This document shows positions 23,103 through 36,639 of a stretch of DNA of 64,000 nucleotides, piece by piece. The notes beneath the pieces were generated by a model that was not told the origin of the DNA, made no database searches, and worked only from the letters and a program-made list of their open reading frames with translations. The position numbers and the translations under genes were made by a program. Position 1 is the first letter of the stretch. Each line of letters starts with the position of its first letter. Source of the DNA: Euphorbia lathyris (lineage: Eukaryota > Streptophyta > Magnoliopsida > Malpighiales > Euphorbiaceae); NCBI RefSeq assembly GCF_963576675.1, contig NC_088918.1, positions 33,389,501 through 33,453,500 on the forward strand. The letters run 5' to 3'.

Positions 23103-23883
23103 TACTCTTTTTAATTTTCCTTTTTTATAGTACATGGAGTATCATCTAATTATATTTATTACTTTCTTGGTTATTTTGAGAAAAGAATTTTGTAAATATT
23201 TTGTTTCTTTAGTATTATTATTATTTCTTGAGAGAGTGATTATTTTGTTCTTGAAAAGAATTAAATCTGAACATATTTTGGAATAGAAAGACAAACACAA
23301 ACATCTTTTTCAAAAGAGTAGCGCGTACAAACAGCAGAAACTTTTCTCTTCTCAGAATCCCAATAGGAATTTTATAATTTTTATTTAATTTTATAATTAA
23401 ATAAAAACAAAAATAAAAAACTACAGAAGCTTCTTTCTTTACCTGCTTTCTCTCTTTCTACAGATTTGATTTCCCATTTTCCTCATCCATGTTACCTTCC
23501 AAATCTAACATCGTCTTCCATCTTCATACTTATACTCTCTCTTTCTCTTTTCTTAACCTTCATTTCCTGCTCCTCCAGGTTTCCAAATCCTTAAGAATTA
23601 CCGACGCCAACACTCTACACGAGAAATTCGGACATCTCCGTTTCTTCAATTTCTCTTACTTTCAGCTGTCACTTAGCCCTAAGATCTGTTTTCTCTGAGA
23701 CTTACAGTCTTTCACTTTACAGGTAATGTACACGTACCATTACATCAATTTACTTTTTCTTTTTGGCGATTTCATGGAATTCGAATTCGACTTCTTCTGC
23801 ATTGGGATTGTAGGGTTTTAGTATTGGGATTTCCTGATTTTCTGCTGCTTTCGAATCCCATAAGTAGTTTGGTATGAGTGAAG
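23103..23883 (+). other. Upstream and 5' UTR region of the O-fucosyltransferase gene
   Basis: The part from about 23430 is pyrimidine-rich (TTTCTCTCTTTC), as plant 5' leaders often are. A possible splice donor AG/GTAATG lies at 23723, but no convincing acceptor was fixed before the ATG. No clear TATA box was chosen. Confidence 0.4.
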
Positions 23884-26800
23884 ATGATTTTCAAATCGAA
23901 GATAAAATGGATAACTTTGTTAGTATTGATACTCTCTACGGGATCTCTAGTTGTTCACCTTTCATTTACCAAGTTTTCGAGGTCCAGTTTGCTTTCCTAC
24001 TCAACGAAGAAGGACGGCGCTCTCCATTTCCCTCCCTTTTCAGATAAGCCGGTCAGCTTTACATTCATTTTGTTGCATGTTAATTAACAAATCTCTTTGT
24101 GAGATGTATTCTGAACTACTGATTGTTTTCGTTTTGATTATATGTTGTTGGTGATTTTGCAGAATGTAAGATATGTTAGAAATGCCAGGTTATGGGGAGT
24201 TGTGAAGCCTTTACAGTCATTGCAGCCTTATGCCAACCCAAGAAGTAGCTACCCTGGTAATAATTCTACTGATGCTTCTTTTTTGTGATTGTTTGTTTGT
24301 GTTCTGTCTTTCCTTAATGCGTTTTCTGTTTCCCTGCTTGCTATTGCATTCTGCATCTACTGTGCTGGACAGCTAATTGCCTCATAATTCCTGAAAAAGG
24401 TTATTAGGTTCTAGAGCCTTAGCTTAATTTCATTCCATTATTTGATCAGCGATTATGTAAACTGTGTACTTTGATGTAGATAGGTTCTTGCAAATCAATT
24501 ATTAATGATATAAGTGGTTATTCATACTTGATTTAGGCACTTCTTTGTGGGTTATGTTAGTCATGGAATCCAACTCAATCACAATACTGTTTTTGATAGA
24601 TGCAGGAATATGCTTAAGTTCATGATTCTACTATGCTAGGTTGTTCTCATTAATTTTAATGTAAATATCATACATAAATCTTTCATTCTTAACGTTGGAG
24701 GATTTCACTTATTCCACTGCTAAATTCATCTTTAGGTAATTGGGTAATCATTTCAGTTGCTCATATTTCTATTGGAGCCCTTATCACGTTGATGTCCTAA
24801 TTACTTAATGCCTATTCTTTTAAAAAGGATTTTTTTTTGATGAAATGTAAAGCAGTTAGGGTGTATTGCTGCCTTGGAATTGTGTTCTTGAATGCATGAT
24901 TTGTTGAAGCATTTGCTGCTGAATAATTAAGATAATTTGTTGGTGACTATTTAAAGTTGGAATTACACCTGAGATATAGGGAGTACAAAATGTCTTCATT
25001 GAGCATGCTTTATGGCCAACCACGATGTGCAGTGCACTTTTATCTGCTCTGTTCTTGAGACAGTTGTCATTCTGCAATTGACTTTTTTGTTGAGTCCTCA
25101 AGTTTCAATTTTACCTTACATTAGGAAATTTTAATACTACTATTATTGGAGAAATCGTCAATATGACTTAAAATAAATGAATTCAAGGCGCAAGCAAAAA
25201 AAAAAAAAAAAGTAAACCGTTAAAGGGCTTAATAATGTATTTTGTTTTTTCAATATCATGAAACTTTATTATAGCATGCAATGTTTGAGGGACACTTCAC
25301 TACATTAACGGGGTTTTAGTCTTTTTTTTCTTTTCTGCATGATATTTGAAGATGGCTCTTTTTTGTTGTCTCATGTTTGTTTTTAGATGGACTAATGAGC
25401 TTGATCTGTATGTTTCTAAGTTCTTTTGTTGTTTACTTTTTGCAGTTCGCAAGGAAAAGAATAATGGATATATTTATGCTAAAATTTTTGGTGGATTTGA
25501 GAGGATAAGATCTGTGGTATGATTTATCTGATGCATAAGTGTCGCTTAAGCTTAATTTCTGGTGGAAGTTGGTAACATTTTTGTTAATTTTCTAGATCTG
25601 TGATCTTGTCACCATATCCAGGCTTCTTAATGCTACTCTTGTCATTCCAGAGATCCAAGAAAGTCTTCGATCAAAAGGCGTTAGGTAACTTGTGCACCTA
25701 ATTTAACAGTTCCTGTCAATTCCTATGTTGGCATAAGCTTATGACTTTTTTCTTTATTTTGCTTTCCCTCCTTTCCTCTGGCTATTATACAGTTCCAAAT
25801 TCAAGAGTTTTTCCTATATTTACGACGAAGATCAGTTCATTGCATCACTTAAAAATGATATTGTCATTGTGAAGAGCCTGCCAGAGAATTTGAAGGCAGC
25901 TAGGAAAAGAAATGAGTTACCAACATTTAAGCCCAAAAGCACTGCATCTCTAAATTTTTATATTAAAGATATTCTGCCTAAGTTAAGGAAAGCCAAGGTT
26001 ATTGGACTGGTGGTTGCTGATGGAGGATGCTTACAGGTAGTTAAATGTTTTTGTCTGATATACATTTAGTTGTTGCTACAAAAACTACTCTTTACTTCAT
26101 AAAGAACAAGTCTTCTAGAAACTAAAACTGCAATAGAGGAAATCCTGTTGATTGTTTGCTTTTTGAAACTCCTATACTTATTTTGTAGTAAGTAATCTAG
26201 TTTGTTCACTATATTCTCATCTGTATCCCTAAATTGTAGTTTTGAAGCTAAGTGGCAATACATCCTAAAAGAGTTACTCTAGTAATCCTGCTATTAATTG
26301 TGTTTTTGGCTTCTTCAGGAGATACTGCGTATGTATTATTGTCAAATCATATATTCTAATAGTTTTGATGATGATAATAATAGTAATAGTAATAATAAAA
26401 ATAACAATTTGCCTAGATGGACTATTGATACTAATAGATATTTATGTTCTATATTAACGTTTACCGTTGCGCCAAAAAATTGGCAGGGGAAGGCTTGCCC
26501 CCAATACACCCTTGTGGTGGACCCCTCCCCGGACCCTCACTTAGCGGGGACGCGTAGTGCACCGGGCCGCCCTTTTCTTTATTACTAATCAAAATATGAT
26601 ATGAGGCAATAAGTCTTTTTTTTTTCTAGGAAATGTATAATTCTTTGATGTTTTATTACGTTAATGATTATCTGTGAAGCTGGCTCCTGCTGGCATATTT
26701 CTCAGAGGATGCTTTTAGTATTGGGCTGATAATTTTGAATGTATGGATTACTTACGAATTGTGAACATATCTCTCTCTTTTCCCCCTTTTGAATTATATT

Positions 26801-29612
26801 TGGAGACCATATATTGTCTTACCATAAAATGAAACACTGTCCCTGCATTATCGATGATGCTATTGGATTTATTGACCCTAGTCATGTTCTTTTTTGTTAT
26901 TTCTGTACAATTGAGGGCCATCTCATTGTTAACCCTATGGAAATTTTGTTGCTGTCTGGTGGTCCCGACTCCTTGTCTTCTATTGTTGACCTTCTCACAT
27001 GTTGTAATTATGATTGATGAATTTGAGGTCTAGGAGTTTGAACATCCATGTTATGCTGTTATATTCTCAAAAAATTGTTTTCTTCACAGCCAATTCTTCC
27101 ACCTAGCATGTATGAGTTTCAGAGGCTCAGATGTCGAGTTGCCTTTCATGCTCTTCAATTTCGCCCAGAAATTCAAGTGCTTGGTCACCAGATGGTTGAG
27201 AGGTATACTTTCTCTAGCTTGTCTTTCTGCCAGAATCTTAACGAAGAAGACAATTGAATTTTAGAGATGCAGTTTGTATTGTGTTTATATGAGGGAAAAC
27301 TAAAGAGCTGGTCACCCATCTTGAAAATTAAGGAGATGGCTTGCATTTCAGCAAATATTTGCATGCAGATTTTGTTACCCTCTTTAAGACTTTTTCTACC
27401 CCTGCAGGTTAAGAGGAAAGGGACAAGCTTTCCTTGCGTTTCACCCAGGGTTGGTGAGAGACACATTGGCATACCATGGTTGTGCTGAACTTTTTCAGGC
27501 TAGTTGTTTAAGCCTTCTTATCTCTATTTCATTGCCAAGAACTAGTGTGGCCATTTTGCAATTCTGAGTGATACCATTGGAGTTCATAATTTATTCTATG
27601 CTTCGTATGTTTTACATATAAATTGGTCAGTGAATTCAGTAAATGGCACTTCAATATATACAAAAATTTAATAATAATAAAAGATAAGGAAAAAGGAAAA
27701 GAAAAGAATGTCTAATTTAATATAATAAAAAAGAATAGTTCAATTCAATTGTTCCTAATTTTCCTAACTATATCTTGTAACATGGCAATTTCAGGATATT
27801 CACACTGAACTCATACAATACCGAAGGGCTCAAATGATCAAGCAAGGGATTCTTAAAGAAGAACTTAGTGTTGATTCACATACACGTAGAGATAATGGCT
27901 CATGTCCTCTCATGCCAGAGGAGGTATGTTCAAGGTTAAAACTGTCGGATCCAGTTTGCTTGTTTCCTTATCTTTTCAGGTCTAGACTGTTGTTAGATTA
28001 CCTTCAAAGTGATGGTGCTCCTGAGAAATTCAGTTTGTTCCTTGCCAAATTCTGTACATATTGAATCCATATATGTTTAGAAGAGTTAGATGGCAAGATA
28101 TAGAAATTATCAAGTAGTGTTATCTGTGTTGTCCTGTGACCTAGAGGTCATGGGTTCGAGTCTTAGGAGCGGCCTCTTGCCACAAAAAAAAATGGAAGGG
28201 GAAGGCTTGCCCCCAATACACCCTTGTGGTGGGACCCCTCCCCGGACCCTCGCTTAGTGGGGACGCGTAGTGCACCGGGCCGCCCTTTTTTTAGACGACA
28301 AGCTTTTTATGCTTTGATTAATAGTGACAATTATGCAGATTGGACTTCTCCTCCAAGCAATGGGCTACCCTCCCCACACAATAGTTTATGTGGCAGGTTC
28401 TGAAATTTTTGGTGGTCAGCGTGTTCTTATCCCTCTCCGAGCCATGTTTCCTAATGTGTTGGATCGCACTTCACTGTGCAGCAAACAAGAGTTACTTGAC
28501 TTGGTTGGTCCAGAGGCACCTTTACCTCCAAAATCTCTTAATTTACCTCCTCCCAAAAGTGACAAACAACTCCAAGAAGAATGGAAGAGGGCAGGTCCTC
28601 GGCCTCGCCCTCTTCCCCCTCCTCCTGACAGACCCATTTATCTGCATGAGAAAGAAGGATGGTATGGCTGGATCACTGAGACTGATACTGAACCAGAACC
28701 TTCACCAGTGGATTTGAGGAGTCAAGCACACAAGTTACTCTGGGATGCACTTGATTACATTGTCTCTGTGGAAGCTGACGCATTCTTTCCTGGTTTTAAT
28801 AACGATGGAAGTGGATGGCCTGATTTCTCAAGCTTGGTAATGGGACAACGTTTGTATGAAAGTGCTGCTTCTAGAACATATCGACCAGACAGGTAAAGTG
28901 GCATGAAAATGCTATTTTGAGTTAAGATTGTCATAAGATGTAGTAAATATTGAAGTTTTATGTTGAAAGCATGAGTTGACATTAATCATATAGATAATCA
29001 CTGTGTTCACATTTTGTTCACATGTTTGCATCATGTATTTGCAATATTGTCTTTCTTGTGTATTTCCTTTTATCACTTTCTATTTATTTCTTTTACTTAT
29101 TTTGTCTACTTTTGTTCAACCAAGTAATTATTATATCTTCTTCATATTTATGACACAATGATTCTTTAAACAGGAAAGTTCTTGCAAAACTGTTCAACAT
29201 TATTAGGGACAAGATGTATCATCCCAAGCATAACTGGACACTTTCAGTGAGGGAGCATCTCAACAAAAGCTTGAGTGAAGATGGCCTAATCAGGCAATCC
29301 CTTCGGTCAAAACCTATCTCGTTTCTGTCACATCCCCTCCCTGAATGCTCTTGTAGAATCTCTTCTGCTGATTTTCAGACTCCGGTAGAGGGCAAGGATG
29401 GTCGGTATCTATTTGGTGGTGAGGATAAATGTCCAGAATGGATGCAGCGTGGACAAGAAACTACTACCTTGGAGACAATGGAGGCAGAAGTTAAAACTGT
29501 TGAGATTGAGTCGGAATATGAGAATGACACAGTTCAAGATTCTGATGAAAGTGGTAAGAGTAGTCTGACTCTTGCTATGGATCAAGATGACGAATGGGAC
29601 CCAAATGACTAG
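23884..29612 (+). CDS. O-fucosyltransferase family protein (PF10250 type)
   Basis: Ten exons: 23884-24051, 24163-24256, 25446-25516, 25596-25684, 25793-26036, 27090-27202, 27408-27498, 27795-27923, 28339-28892 and 29174-29612. Frame holds at every junction, giving 663 residues. A single membrane anchor (about 9-28) predicts a type II Golgi protein. The family fold is suggested by NARLWGVVKPLQS, ICDLVTISRLLNATLVIPE, VADGGC and YVAGSEIFGG (350-359). Where most plant members have the His-Leu-Arg-Phe-Glu GDP-fucose motif, this one has HPGLVRD (272-278), so it belongs to a divergent group whose donor is uncertain. The C-terminus is acidic. Intron 7 needs GC-AG splicing. Introns 5 and 8 hold SINE copies. 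Confidence 0.87.
26470..26580 (+). mobile_element. Au-like SINE, 5'-truncated, in intron 5 of the O-fucosyltransferase gene
   Basis: The 3' body GGGGAAGGCTTGCCCCCAAT, then CCCTCCCCGGACCCTC and GTGCACCGGGCCGCCC ending in T-rich sequence, matches the copies at 28128 and 38334. The layout resembles the Au SINE of plants, which I recall ending in a similar GCACCGGGCTGCCC plus T run. The tRNA-like head is missing. Confidence 0.75.
28128..28293 (+). mobile_element. Au-like SINE in intron 8 of the O-fucosyltransferase gene
   Basis: This copy keeps a Pol III B box, GGTTCGAGTCT (28153-28163), followed by GCGGCCTCTTGCC and the same GC-rich 3' body and T tail as the copy in intron 5. The A box and exact 5' end are not clear, and no target duplication was found. 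Confidence 0.78.
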
Positions 29613-30792
29613 AACTGGATGTGAATAGATACGAGCTTTTATCTCGAAATTGGGACTCATCATTTGGAAATATTTTTCGGGACAGGGAATATCAGAAATG
29701 AGGCGAAAGTCCAAAATCATTTTTGTTTCAGGGCTCCAACTTAGTTTTTGAGGGAAATAAATTCAAATTCATTCATTCCGATTAAATTTAAGGGCACCAA
29801 ATACAAGAAGTTCTATTCTTTTTTTAATGCCACAGCAACAAGAAAGATGCAGTTATACAGTATAGCTGATTCTGACCTGAAAGTGAAGAAGATGCATAAT
29901 AGAAGAGAGATTTCATTTTAGAGGTTAGCAGGTTCCATTGAGTTACACTTGATTTTTTATTATTTTACTACTGATTTGTTTGTTCCTTTGAAACCCATGT
30001 TTTTGGGCTCAGTGTAAAGTTCCCAAAGAAAAATGAAGCAATGGAAAAATCTTTCATTGTTATAGTATATATTAGCTTAACTTGATTGTGGATTGGATGT
30101 TTATAAAGCAGCAGCTAGAGGTGTTACTGATATTGCAAATTGAAGAAACTCTGCTGAAAACGGATAAGGTGATGAATTGTTGAAGTGTTACATTCTGCCA
30201 CTCAGTTCCGCGTAAAATGGCATTTGTTACAATATTGTGCTTCTCAGATTACTCAAAGATTAAAATTATCCTTTTTCGAAAGGGAAAAGTGCAAAATACA
30301 TATTTGTGAACCCATAGTTACTATTGTGCTACGTTCCAGATGTCTTCAGTCCATTGCTAATGTAATAGAGCAAGCGAATTGACGATGAGTTTGAATTGAC
30401 GATGAGTTTTAAATTTATACGCTTTTCCTTCTTAACTCATAAAAGTTGACAGAAATATCCTATTATCATCATACATTGACATACATTGACAGAATGTGGA
30501 TAGTATATGGTATTTGCTTATCAAAATAATCCCTTAAGCTTTCCTTTCCTTTATATAGATATATAGATTAAACTTTTCGTCTTAAAATTGCAAAGAATTA
30601 GCTTCCAATTTTAGGATTTTTGTCGGAACAAAAGATAATCAGCAATGAAGCCAAAGAAAATAAGAAAAACACTAGCTTTATATGTGTATAAAGAAACAAA
30701 GAATAATATAATACATAATAAAAAAAACCAAGGAAATTTGTCATGAAATTAAGGGGCAGGAACTGAACAGCAAAGCAAAGGGAGGGTTAAAA
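29613..30792. other. Short tail-to-tail spacer with both 3' UTRs
   Basis: Lies between the stop of the O-fucosyltransferase gene (+) and the stop of the SNARE gene (-), so it contains both 3' UTRs. No further gene or repeat is recognised. Confidence 0.5.
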
Positions 30793-33700
30793 TTAGGCAC
30801 CCTTGTTACTATTCCATGGCTTGATGACAGCAACAACGATGATTATAACAATTATAAGAAGGATCATGATAGCAATGCACATCCATTTCCTGGAATTCTT
30901 TTGCAATGACTTTGCTCTTTGAAGAGCAGTATTTCCTGACTGCACATGATCCACTGCACTTGAAACCTATAACATACATAGTACACACTCAGGGCTGCCT
31001 ATAATATTCTACATATTATCACACAGCTCTCATGTTTAAGTATTCAAATCCTGTTACCTGCAATTCTATGTTGTTAAGCATTTCCCCTTGTGCATCCACC
31101 AAAACTGCCATATCCAGAAACACCTGCACACAACCCACAATACAAAATATTATACACAAGTCCAGCCGTTCAATTGCAGTGCTGGTAAGTTTAGATTATG
31201 AGGCTTTTCATTCAACACTTTGCAAAGAAACAGTCCTTTCAACAATTTCCTTCATACAGCTATTTTTTTTTTCTTCTTTTTTTGGTTTGTAGCTTCGAGG
31301 TGCGTCAGCATCCTTATAGAGGTGGCTCCTCTCCGAATTGAAATTTACATTGTAAGCTCAAAATACACAAAGGTTCATCAAGTATTAGAATTTGATTGCC
31401 AAACCACAATGCTAGTTCAGAGGAAATTCTTGCTGCCAGATGTTAGATGCCTGTTCCTGTGAAGTTAAAATTCCTGGTTTCTTTTCATCTTCATAAGTTT
31501 GCTATTGTTTCGCATTTATACACTCCGAGTCTGTTTGGCAATCCAAAAGTCGTGCTTCGTGAAACGATTCGTGCATGTTTATGATCAAATATAAAGGTGT
31601 TGCTTTAGCACTTATAACTACCATATATGCACATTATTATTTAAACACAAATTAAAATATATGCTATGTTGATGAACTACAAAATTCAGTGCTAAAACAA
31701 TTAACATAAGATACCTGTTGTAATTCCAGAAGTTTCCCCTCCAAATCTCTGACAGCATCATGGCGCACTTGAATTTCGGCCAGAGTATCCATTATCTGCA
31801 AGCTCGATACAAAGACAAATTTAGCATATTTACAATTATAGCTAAACCATTCTATGAATATATTACTTTTCCCAGAAGAAACATAAATGATATTTTAGCA
31901 CAGATAAGGCACAAGTACATTAGTTAACAGACACAATACTGGGAAAGAAATATAACATTTACCCAGTGAAGGAAATGAAGAAAACAAAATCTAAAATTAA
32001 AAAATATAAGGTAAGTTCTAATTTTCATTCCCCAACAATTCCTCCTATCTCATTCTTTCGATCAATAATAGTGAAGTGCATATTCAACTACAACCATGGA
32101 AAAGAAGGAAAAAATACAAAATGGAACAAAACGAAAAAAGAGGGGATATACTGAAATTCAAGTCTACTGCCAAATCTCATTCTTAGCTAAACAGATAGTT
32201 ACTAGAGGACGGAGAGAGGGATACGCAATTTTGAGGGTTTTAGTCGAACTTTTTTTAGGTACCCCTAGAGGAAAAGGAAGAGTACTGAAACTTATGGAAG
32301 GAAAGGGAGAAGAAAACGATACAAATACTTAAAAAATCTTACGAGTGTAATTCGTATCCTGCTCCCTAGTGGCTTTAGGGTTTCTATGAATACCTCACCC
32401 AAATTGTTGTCTAAAAGAATTCTTAGATAAAACAGTCAGACTGTTTCCTGATCTCCCCCAAAAAAATAAAATTAGTGGAGAAGAAAGGAGGAACAAACCT
32501 GGCCTCGCCCTTGCTCCTGTATTGCTTTCTGGAAAATTTGTTCGCTATCTCCAGTTTCAATTAATCTCTCAACTGTCTGCACATATTGAATTTAAGATGA
32601 GCTTAAAAGAAATATGAAGTCCACTAACCAGTGGAAAAATGGCACAAATAAAGCCCACAAAATGAAGCAATGATGCCTTGCTCTATGAACAATGAAGGAG
32701 GAAAAACTAGAAGTAAAATAAGTTTGCTTGGAAATGTTAAAAAAAAATCACCTCTTCATCTGCTCTTGTTCCCGTCACTGCAAATGACGGAGACCAAAAA
32801 ATAGGAAAATGAACCAATTGTCATAGAATATACAGACAATCATCAAATATAAATAATACGGATGGATGAGCAATTAATGGAAGGTTCAAACCTGTAAAGA
32901 CACGCCTCTCCACAACCTCCCGATACTCTTGATGGATAATTTCCCTTAAATGCTGCACAGTTTACACATGCTCAAAATTGAGCCAACAAATAGGAATAGC
33001 AGTATGACACACTCATTCAAAATCAAATAAGCAGAAATGAGTCCAGATTGCTACCTGAAAATCACCCATCTTATCTTTCAACTTCTTTTTCAAGGCCCTA
33101 AATGATATGAAATAATTAAAGTCAGATCCAAGTTATTGACCACTCCTATTATGCCCAATAGTTTGGATTATTGGTTGGTAAAAAAGACCTTGACAATTTG
33201 TTAGAAGGCAAGAGAATGATATTTGCTTGTCATCTTACCAATGTATGCAAACTGCCAATATTACTATGTAACCAACAAATTATCCTTTTTCTTTCAGGTC
33301 TGACCAAGTAGGAAACTTCACAAGTTTCAGGCAGAAAAATGTAAACCCTTCCAGAACCCCCAAGTGAAGAGAAATTAGAAAATACATATAGGAAAGTTCT
33401 TATGCTATACGTTAGTTAGACTTCAAATGATATAATTTTGTCTAAGCTCTCAATAGAGAAAGAGTTGAATGCTAAATTCAACCAAAAAACGTGCATGGTT
33501 CACATCCCAAAGTAAATATGATTTTGTCAAATTTCTCAGAAGCTTTTGAAGCATATTGGTGAGAATTACAACATCAGCAGGAACATCTGACAAACCCAGG
33601 ATGAAGTATATATTAAAGCAATTTATAGGGGGAAATCTACAAATATTCAGAAGCAGAAAAGGGAAACAAATTACATTGTTGTTGCGGTTCTTGACCGGTC

Positions 33701-36639
33701 TACACCTGTTCCTTTTCCACATCCTGGCTTCTGCCTATTCGTTAAATTCTGAACCACATAAAAGAAGATAATGCAAGCCATCAGCAGAATGAAAATAATG
33801 AACAGAACAGCAAGTGATTTACCTCTCTGTCAAGTTCCTCAATCTTTGACTTTACTGAACGAGCAATTTTCCCAACTTCATCAACATCTTTCTCCATTTT
33901 CTGCTTGATAGCTGCAGACAGAAACCAGATCAATAATCAATATAGATGGTTCATAAGAATGATAATAAACAATAGACTATGATAAACATGGGAAAAGATG
34001 ACAAAGAGGGTATCTTGAGAAATAAACTGAAGTGACTGGATCGATTGACTCATGGGCAGATTTTGAATCTGTATACTAAAAGGCACAAGGGGACACATGG
34101 ATCGTTTCCTTGGCAGTTTTTGAGGCCATCTATTGGTGAGGGACAGGTGCTGATAGTTATAGAGGGTATGGGGTGAGCAGCAGGGATAGTCTTTTACACG
34201 ATTAGAGAATATTTGGGATAGATTATCAATGAAGTCCATATTCGAATCTTGTGTGCTATGCTGTTGTTTGTCAAAAAAATTCTATAATGATACATTAAAA
34301 TTATGCCAACAAAAGAAAAGCAAGAGGGAAAATAAAGCACAAATTAACATGGACTTATCACTTGCATAGGCAAGATTTGCAAGAAATGATATAATAGGAT
34401 GGGATGTGCAGAATTATTAGGGTGGACTGTTGAGGAATGAAAACATTGCTATGATGTGATTGTGGCACCAATCAGAGAAAAGCATGGTCGAGGGAAATTG
34501 GGATGACTTCAACATGTGAACTCTTTTCTAGACCAGCAAATGAACTGATAATACAACAGAAGATTAAACACCTTGAAATTGTATGCAGACAAAAAATGAG
34601 GAGGTGGAGTTGAGATAATATGAATGGTAGTAGTGAGAAATATTTAATGGCCGTACATTTTTCTAAAGCTGTAACGATAAACTTAATGGAGGAAATGAAT
34701 CCATATAACTGACTCCACCTAGTTTGGGATTAAGGCTTTTTTTTTTTATTCGAGATGGATAAAAAAGACCCTCGCATAAACTTAGAGAATGCTTTCACAA
34801 GTCCAAGTATAATGTAACATCAATGACAACCATGAGCTAGATGTCCTTTAGTCCGTTTTATATTTGGAGATAGCACAATGCTTTGGTCTGTTCTGAATTT
34901 TCAAAGTGAATTCATAATTTTTATAATAGTTTGACGGATTTATTCTCCTATATTCACTATATGCAATGAATTCCAATCATTGCATATTATTCAGGTTCTC
35001 TAGCCATTTGAAATAAAAACTAGAGAACATTTTCAGCAAATTTTATTTCTATTGTCTTTTTTAATTTGTATCGATCTTTCACTTTTCTCAGCATAACAGA
35101 ATTATATTGGCAAACTACAAAAAGAGGTTCATCCGCATTTAAAAGAAATGCAAAAACAAAACAGAAACAGAAGTTGAAGATAACCTTTCATCGCAGGAGC
35201 TTTAGTCACAGCCTTTGATTCTTCATTTGCATCCTGAAAGCAAAATTAAAGGATAAATTATTACCAGATGCAACAAATTGCAAGATTTTCTGGTCATGTA
35301 AGGAGTTATTCTTACAACTCCATGAAAAAGCGTGAAATTAGAGATGGACTAAATCCAAGAAAGACTACACATTGAAAAGGTCTTACAATTTTACATACTA
35401 AGATTTGTTCCAACTTCAGTCCAAAAGTGTACAAAACAAGCAGCCTGAATTGCCATTATTGTTTAATAGTGTCTCAGCTTGGGGATTTGGCAACAAGGGC
35501 CTAGCTTAATGGACACACTGGATTTCTAGAAGCTACACTTATTAACTAGGACAAATGAAATCAGAACAGATGAAGGGGGGAAAGGACAATTAGAAAATAT
35601 ATATACCTGGAGCTTTTTAAGTAGCTTGTCCAGCTTTTCATTTTGCTTCTCAATATCTTGAACCTGTGAAAATAGGAAATATGGATATAATGGATACTAA
35701 TTGACCTTAGGTGAAATCATGAAAAAGGCGAAATATAAATTGGATAAATTATTACATCAGAAAACTGAGGAACAATGAAAACCCTATGAAGAAAGAGAGT
35801 AATGAACATGGAGCACCTTTTTGAAAAAATTATCCAAGCCCAATTCTCCAGAAGTCATCCCCATCTCAACATCTCCTCCTCTAGCACCCTGACCACGAGG
35901 GATCTCAAAAGATGCCTGCAAAAGTAATCAAGCAAATTACAGGTAAACCAACTCAATCTAGACATAATTTGAAGACTCTAATTTCTGGGTTTCATCAGTG
36001 AAACCTTAAACAAACAGATGATGATGATAACAAAACAAGGATACTAAACAATCGCCTTCCTGGAAAATTAACCTTAGCAAAGAAATGAACTCTTGACAGA
36101 CAACCAACTAGCTTCTCATGAATTCAAAAATTCATTAGTATTCAAAAGAGGTCAATGAATGTAATACATTATTACAGTACCCACTGTAATCACGTCCGTA
36201 CAAAACTCTTAACTGACTTAAAGTAAGTAGGAAATCTTAGAGCATGAATAGAGCATTAAGGCACTATGATTTCCAGATTAGTGAAAACGCATCTATGGAC
36301 TCAATATCTTCATGAACTATCAAAGAAAAATTAATTAATGGAAGCAAAAGGTTCAGTACCCAAGGGTTTCAAACCATAAAATCCATGTTAAATAGTTCAT
36401 ATTTGTTTTCTTTTCATCGTTCCTGCACTTTCCCAGCCACCAAACAAAACAAAAACAATGAGGTTTTAAACTAGAACAAAGACTATAATCAAATTTTTGC
36501 TATAGTCCAACATATGATGGATCCAACTAAAAAAAATCACCCAGATCAACAAAAAACAACAAGAGCATCAAGCAAAATGAAGAAAAAATTGGAAGCAGAA
36601 TGAGGAAGAAAAGAAAATTACAGATAGAAGGTCGTTCAT
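30793..36639 (-). CDS. SYP132: Qa-SNARE syntaxin, SYP132-like
   Basis: Thirteen exons on the minus strand: 36622-36639, 35817-35915, 35607-35663, 35185-35233, 33823-33911, 33675-33748, 33055-33097, 32892-32952, 32752-32777, 32499-32576, 31715-31795, 31058-31123 and 30793-30966. All introns are GT-AG and the frame holds throughout, giving 304 residues, the usual SYP132 length. The start [14 protein letters not shown], the Habc helices, the SNARE helix (about 205-267, with the zero-layer Gln237 in AQGEM) and the C-terminal anchor (about 276-295) are all present. SYP132 is the plant plasma-membrane syntaxin for constitutive secretion, cell-plate formation and defence secretion. SYP131 is a close pollen paralogue and cannot be fully excluded. 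Confidence 0.93.
34400..34745 (+). mobile_element. RTE-type LINE 3' fragment in intron 4 of the SNARE gene
   Basis: Degenerate sequence ends CCACCTAGTTTGGGATTAAG, then GC and a T run. This resembles the conserved 3' end of plant RTE (RandI-like) LINEs, which I recall as TTTGGGATAAAGGCTTTG plus repeats. Upstream, broken reading shows the matching C-terminal pattern ([14 protein letters not shown]). It lies opposite to the host gene. Confidence 0.55.

Noticed and set aside
28128..28200. B-box sequence GGTTCGAGTCT as a tRNA gene
   Set aside because: No cloverleaf can be drawn around it; it is the Pol III promoter remnant of a SINE.
32096..32332. A 78-codon Lys/Arg-rich frame as a small gene
   Set aside because: It lies within an intron of the SYP132-like gene on the opposite strand, has no recognisable domain and shows no splice or promoter signals of its own.
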